Shown here in pieces: positions 61,101-64,000 of a DNA stretch of 64,000 bases. Source of the stretch: Clostridia bacterium (lineage in GTDB: Bacteria > Bacillota > Clostridia > Christensenellales > Borkfalkiaceae); contig JAFTHW010000011.1 in assembly GCA_017457225.1 (NCBI GenBank), positions 1 to 64,000 of the forward strand, written 5' to 3'. Under the pieces are notes generated by a model. That model did no database searches and was not told the DNA's origin. It saw only the letters and a list, made by a program, of their open reading frames with translations. Each line of letters opens with the position of its first letter. Positions within the stretch are counted from its first letter, which is position 1. Made by a program: the position numbers and the translations under genes.

Positions 61101-62261
61101 ATGCAACTACTCATTCCCGTGCCGTCAGGCATTGAACAAATCACGAAACGTCAGCTGTTTTCGCTCGGCTATGAAAAAGCCCCTGCGGAAAACGGCAGGA
61201 TCGAGCTTTCGGGCGATTGGCAGGACGTCGCGCGCCTCAACGTATTTTTACGCAGCGGCGAGCGAGTGCTCATTCTCCTCTCGCGCTTCAAAGCCGTCAC
61301 GTTCGACGAATTGTACGAGGGATTTTATTCGATTCCTTGGGAAGAGTGGCTGACCGTGGACTCCAAAATCCTAATGGACGGCAAGAGCGTGCAGAGCGTT
61401 CTCGCCGCGATCAAGGCTTCGGGCGGAGTCGCCAAAAAAGCGATTATTCGTCGGCTATCGGATAAACTGCGCTCGGGCAGGAAAACGTTTGCGGAAAGCG
61501 GAGCAAGATCTATCGTTGGGTTTTCCATTTACAAGGACGAAGTGACGGTGACGCTCGACACGTCGGGCGAGGGCTTGCACAAGCGCGGCTACCGCTCACT
61601 TGCGTACTCCGCGCCGCTCAAGGAAACCCTTGCCGCCGCCCTGATCGACAGCACGTTCTACAACCCCGACAGGGACGAGGAAAAGCCCTTTGCGGACGTG
61701 TTCTGCGGTAGCGGAACGTTGCCGATTGAAGCGGCAATGAAAGCGTTGCATATCGCGCCGGGATTAAAGCGAGAGTTCGATTTTACACGCTGGGCGTGCG
61801 CGCCCGACAATGTGTTATCTCGTGCGAAACAAGAGGCGTTGGACAAGCAAAAGCGGAGCGCGAACGTACGCATTTTCGGGAGCGATCTGAACCCCGAAGC
61901 GATCTCGATCGCCAAATACCACGCCAAAAAAGCAGGCGTGGACAAATATATCCGTTTTTCCGTCGCAGACGCGCGCGCGTTTTCTTCGGAAGAAAAATAC
62001 GGCGTACTCCTTTCCAATCCCCCTTACGGGGAGAGATTGTCCGAAGAAAAGGAAGTACAGCGTTTGATGCGGGAGTTTGGAAAAGCCTACCGTTCTCTTC
62101 CTGACTGGAACGCGTATATTCTCACGTCTTTACCTGAATTCGAGCGGCATTTCGGCAAGCGCGCGGACAAGAAGAAAAAACTGTTCAACGCAAACCTGGT
62201 ATGCGGATTTTACTCTTATTTCGGCGCTCCGCCCAAAGCGGAAGATAACAAAAATATTTAA
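61101..62261 (+). CDS. THUMP-domain RNA methyltransferase (RlmL/YpsC-like)
   Basis: This 386-residue protein has an N-terminal THUMP domain (about 1-160) and a SAM-dependent methyltransferase domain: FADVFCGSGTLPIEAA (motif I) and LLSNPPYGERL (motif IV) for a guanine-N2 methylation, as in RlmL. The start at 61101 leaves only 6 bases after TATAAT and no ribosome site. The longer TTG frame to 60999 would contain the promoter, so I reject it. Confidence 0.9.
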   Translation: MQLLIPVPSGIEQITKRQLFSLGYEKAPAENGRIELSGDWQDVARLNVFLRSGERVLILLSRFKAVTFDELYEGFYSIPWEEWLTVDSKILMDGKSVQSVLAAIKASGGVAKKAIIRRLSDKLRSGRKTFAESGARSIVGFSIYKDEVTVTLDTSGEGLHKRGYRSLAYSAPLKETLAAALIDSTFYNPDRDEEKPFADVFCGSGTLPIEAAMKALHIAPGLKREFDFTRWACAPDNVLSRAKQEALDKQKRSANVRIFGSDLNPEAISIAKYHAKKAGVDKYIRFSVADARAFSSEEKYGVLLSNPPYGERLSEEKEVQRLMREFGKAYRSLPDWNAYILTSLPEFERHFGKRADKKKKLFNANLVCGFYSYFGAPPKAEDNKNI

Positions 62262-62321
62262 GGCTATGTCACAGAGAATGGTTGATTCGCTAAAAAACAT
62301 TTTTAGCGATTTGACAGAGCC
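62262..62321. repeat. MITE-like element, short copy C
   Basis: This 60-bp unit starts GGCTATGTCACAGAGAATGG and ends GACAGAGCC. It matches the left end of the copy at 49997 and lacks the core. It begins right after the preceding stop codon and includes a TCGCTAAAAA/TTTTTAGCGA hairpin that may now act as terminator. Confidence 0.75.
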
Positions 62322-62345
62322 AAATAAAAAACGAGGTGAATTGTT

Positions 62346-63116
62346 ATGTTGGATTATACGCAAGCGGCGTTTTTTAAGATCATTGACGACTTTAAAAAAT
62401 TTGCCCTGATCGTCAATTTTGCATCGCAAATTTTTTACATAATTTATCTGATCTACGCCATCGCGACGGGCAACGGACTGCTTTCCGTCAATATCGTGTT
62501 GCTCTGTTTATCCATCGCCTATTTCATTTTCTTTCTGATCGTGACGCTCCGCGAAAAGCAAAACAAGACCGTCAAGGCGATCGTGAAGAAGATTTTCACA
62601 TACTCCAAACTCGTCATCAAAGCGGTGACGCTTGGGATCACGTTGTACGGTTTGTATTATACGAGCAAAAACGCTACCCTCGCTTCGGTGATGCTCTCTG
62701 CTCTTATGATCGTGGGTTGGCTGTTGCAGATCGCTTTTGAGGTTATTACCGTGTTCGTGGAAAGCAGAATCAATTTACTGATCACGGGCTTAAAAACGGA
62801 CATTGACAACGTGATGAAACCCATTCGCACGATCGGCGGTTTGTTTAAAAAAGCGCCCGTAGAAGAGGAAGAAACAGAACTCTCCCCCCGCCAAACGAAA
62901 GTGATCGAAATGCTTGGCAAACGCGTTGCCAAGCGGCGCGCAGAACGGGAAGAAAAAAAGCTCCTCAAAAAACAGGAGCAAGAAATGAAAAAGTTGCAAG
63001 CAAAACAGCAAAAGCGGGAAGATAAACTCACGCAAAAAGAAGCGAAAAAAGAAGAAAAACGACTGAAAAAAGAAGCGAAAAAGGAAATCGCCGCAAGCAA
63101 AAGCGAAGAAGAATAA
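62346..63116 (+). CDS. Membrane protein with long charged coiled-coil tail
   Basis: This 256-residue protein has about four membrane segments (near 20-38, 46-66, 90-105, 113-135). From about 175 it becomes a Lys/Glu-rich helix (KKLLKKQEQEMKK, KEAKKEEKRLKKE). The function is unknown. GAGGTG precedes the ATG. It is 24 bases upstream of traX in the same orientation. Confidence 0.6.
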   Translation: MLDYTQAAFFKIIDDFKKFALIVNFASQIFYIIYLIYAIATGNGLLSVNIVLLCLSIAYFIFFLIVTLREKQNKTVKAIVKKIFTYSKLVIKAVTLGITLYGLYYTSKNATLASVMLSALMIVGWLLQIAFEVITVFVESRINLLITGLKTDIDNVMKPIRTIGGLFKKAPVEEEETELSPRQTKVIEMLGKRVAKRRAEREEKKLLKKQEQEMKKLQAKQQKREDKLTQKEAKKEEKRLKKEAKKEIAASKSEEE

Positions 63117-63140
63117 GCAAATCTTTACAAAGGAAACGCT

Positions 63141-63932
63141 ATGGAAACGCTGAAGAAACTCCGCATTTTAAACGGGAATACGTTAAAAATTATCGCCGCC
63201 GTTTTAATGGTCATCGACCACGTCGGCTTTTTGTTGTTCCCGAATATCATTGCGCTCAGGCTCATCGGCAGACCGGGCTATCCTCTGTTTGTGTTCACGT
63301 TCGCAGAGGGTTGTAAATACACGAAAAACAAACGCAAGCATTTCTTGATGATCTTTGTCCTCGCGGTGATCTGTCAACTCGTCTACTATTTTTTTGCGAA
63401 CAGTTTGTATATGTGTATCCTCGTTCCGTTCAGCCTTGCAACGCTTATGATTTACGCGATGCAATACTGTAAAAAATGTTTATTGGAAGAAACAGAACAC
63501 AAACTCTACGAACAGATCTTTTCCGTTCTTCTCTTCCTTGGAACGATCGCCGGCACGTACGTCTTTTGTCAATTTTTCGACGTGGATTACCGCTTCTCGG
63601 GCTGTATGTTCCCCGTGATTATCAACCTGTTTGATTTTAGAGGAATTTCGATGGGGGAGGGTCGCCCCATCGAAAAACTCGATTGCTTCCCGATGCGGAT
63701 CGCTTGTGTGTGCGTTGGTCTTATCGGCGTTTGCGTGGAAACCGTGATCGTATTCCCCAGCGTTGCGTTATACGTTCCGTTCTATTTTCTCGCGATCCCG
63801 TTGCTACTGATGTATAACGAACAAAAAGGAAAGGCCAATTTGAAATATTTCTTCTATTTGTTCTATCCTTTGCATCTCGTCCTCATCGAGGGAATCTATT
63901 TATTGACTCTGTTAGTAAATATCCCCCACTAG
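63141..63932 (+). CDS. TraX family membrane protein
   Basis: This 263-residue protein has the TraX pattern: LKIIAAVLMVIDHVGFLLFP, then LRLIGRPGYPLFVFTFAEG, and C-terminal PLHLVLIEGI. TraX of F plasmid acetylates pilin; chromosomal homologs are uncharacterised membrane acyltransferase-like proteins. It ends with TAG, which lies in a hairpin. Confidence 0.85.
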   Translation: METLKKLRILNGNTLKIIAAVLMVIDHVGFLLFPNIIALRLIGRPGYPLFVFTFAEGCKYTKNKRKHFLMIFVLAVICQLVYYFFANSLYMCILVPFSLATLMIYAMQYCKKCLLEETEHKLYEQIFSVLLFLGTIAGTYVFCQFFDVDYRFSGCMFPVIINLFDFRGISMGEGRPIEKLDCFPMRIACVCVGLIGVCVETVIVFPSVALYVPFYFLAIPLLLMYNEQKGKANLKYFFYLFYPLHLVLIEGIYLLTLLVNIPH

Positions 63933-63994
63933 AAGTGGGGGCTTTATTTTTACGCACTAAAGTGCGTGCATACTGGCACGGCACCCCAGTGCCA
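63923..63994. terminator. Three tandem hairpins at the right edge
   Basis: CCCCCACT/AGTGGGGG (63923-63941), ACGCACT/AGTGCGT (63952-63967) and TGGCAC/GTGCCA (63974-63994) follow each other. The first, with CTTTATTTTT after it, is a good terminator for traX. Confidence 0.6.
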
Positions 63995-64000
63995 CACTAA

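Overview
This is a chromosomal window of a Gram-positive, low-to-moderate G+C anaerobe, most likely an uncultured lineage of Clostridia (Bacillota). The evidence is the gene order yicC-gmk-rpoZ-priA-def-fmt-rsmB-rlmN-rpe, rpmB divergent from asp23-fakA-recG, and rpmE-DUF1385-prmC-prfA, together with a T-box leader, YitT, DUF1385 and DUF1653 genes. A superoxide reductase and a flavoprotein-rubredoxin point to an anaerobe. Strong sigma-A promoters with 17-18 bp spacers and AGGAG-type ribosome sites are common. I cannot place it below class.

Layout. 1-3430 is the end of a mobile region: a truncated PLD/SNF2-type helicase gene runs off the left edge, followed by a tyrosine integrase, a small zinc-ribbon gene, the 3' half of a tRNA-Ser(UGA) that looks like an attachment site, and a decayed serine recombinase. 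3574-4731 is a permease. 5053-13575 is an arginine operon (argG, an SGNH hydrolase, argH, argC, argJ, argB, argD, argF) with a consensus promoter and an ArgR-type box. 13959-17610 holds trmO, a DegV protein, minD with a small MinE-like gene, and hisIE. 17713-22386 holds recG, fakA, asp23 and rpmB. 22499-30887 is the rpe to yicC operon. 31250-36540 holds ligA, pcrA and a two-gene XRE/membrane-protein module. 36559-43618 holds rpsU, the oxidative-stress pair, luxS and assorted genes. 43857-51385 holds an rRNA methyltransferase, a J-like/DUF5685 pair, thrC and an aminotransferase. 51611-54814 is rpmE, a DUF1385-PrmC fusion and prfA. 55042-63932 holds a reductase, yfcE, T-box-controlled trpB2, a surface lipoprotein, queH, an RNA methyltransferase and traX.

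Points that stand out: release factor 1 reads GDQ where GGQ is expected, next to a fused PrmC, and only about 2 of 62 genes end in TAG; a divergent pair of apparently leaderless genes (queH and a THUMP methyltransferase); a MinE-like small protein overlapping minD; a HisI domain without its zinc cysteines; a family of short terminal-inverted-repeat elements at three loci; and a T-box leader followed by a 24-codon reading frame before trpB2.

All calls come from reading the sequence; no database search was run.
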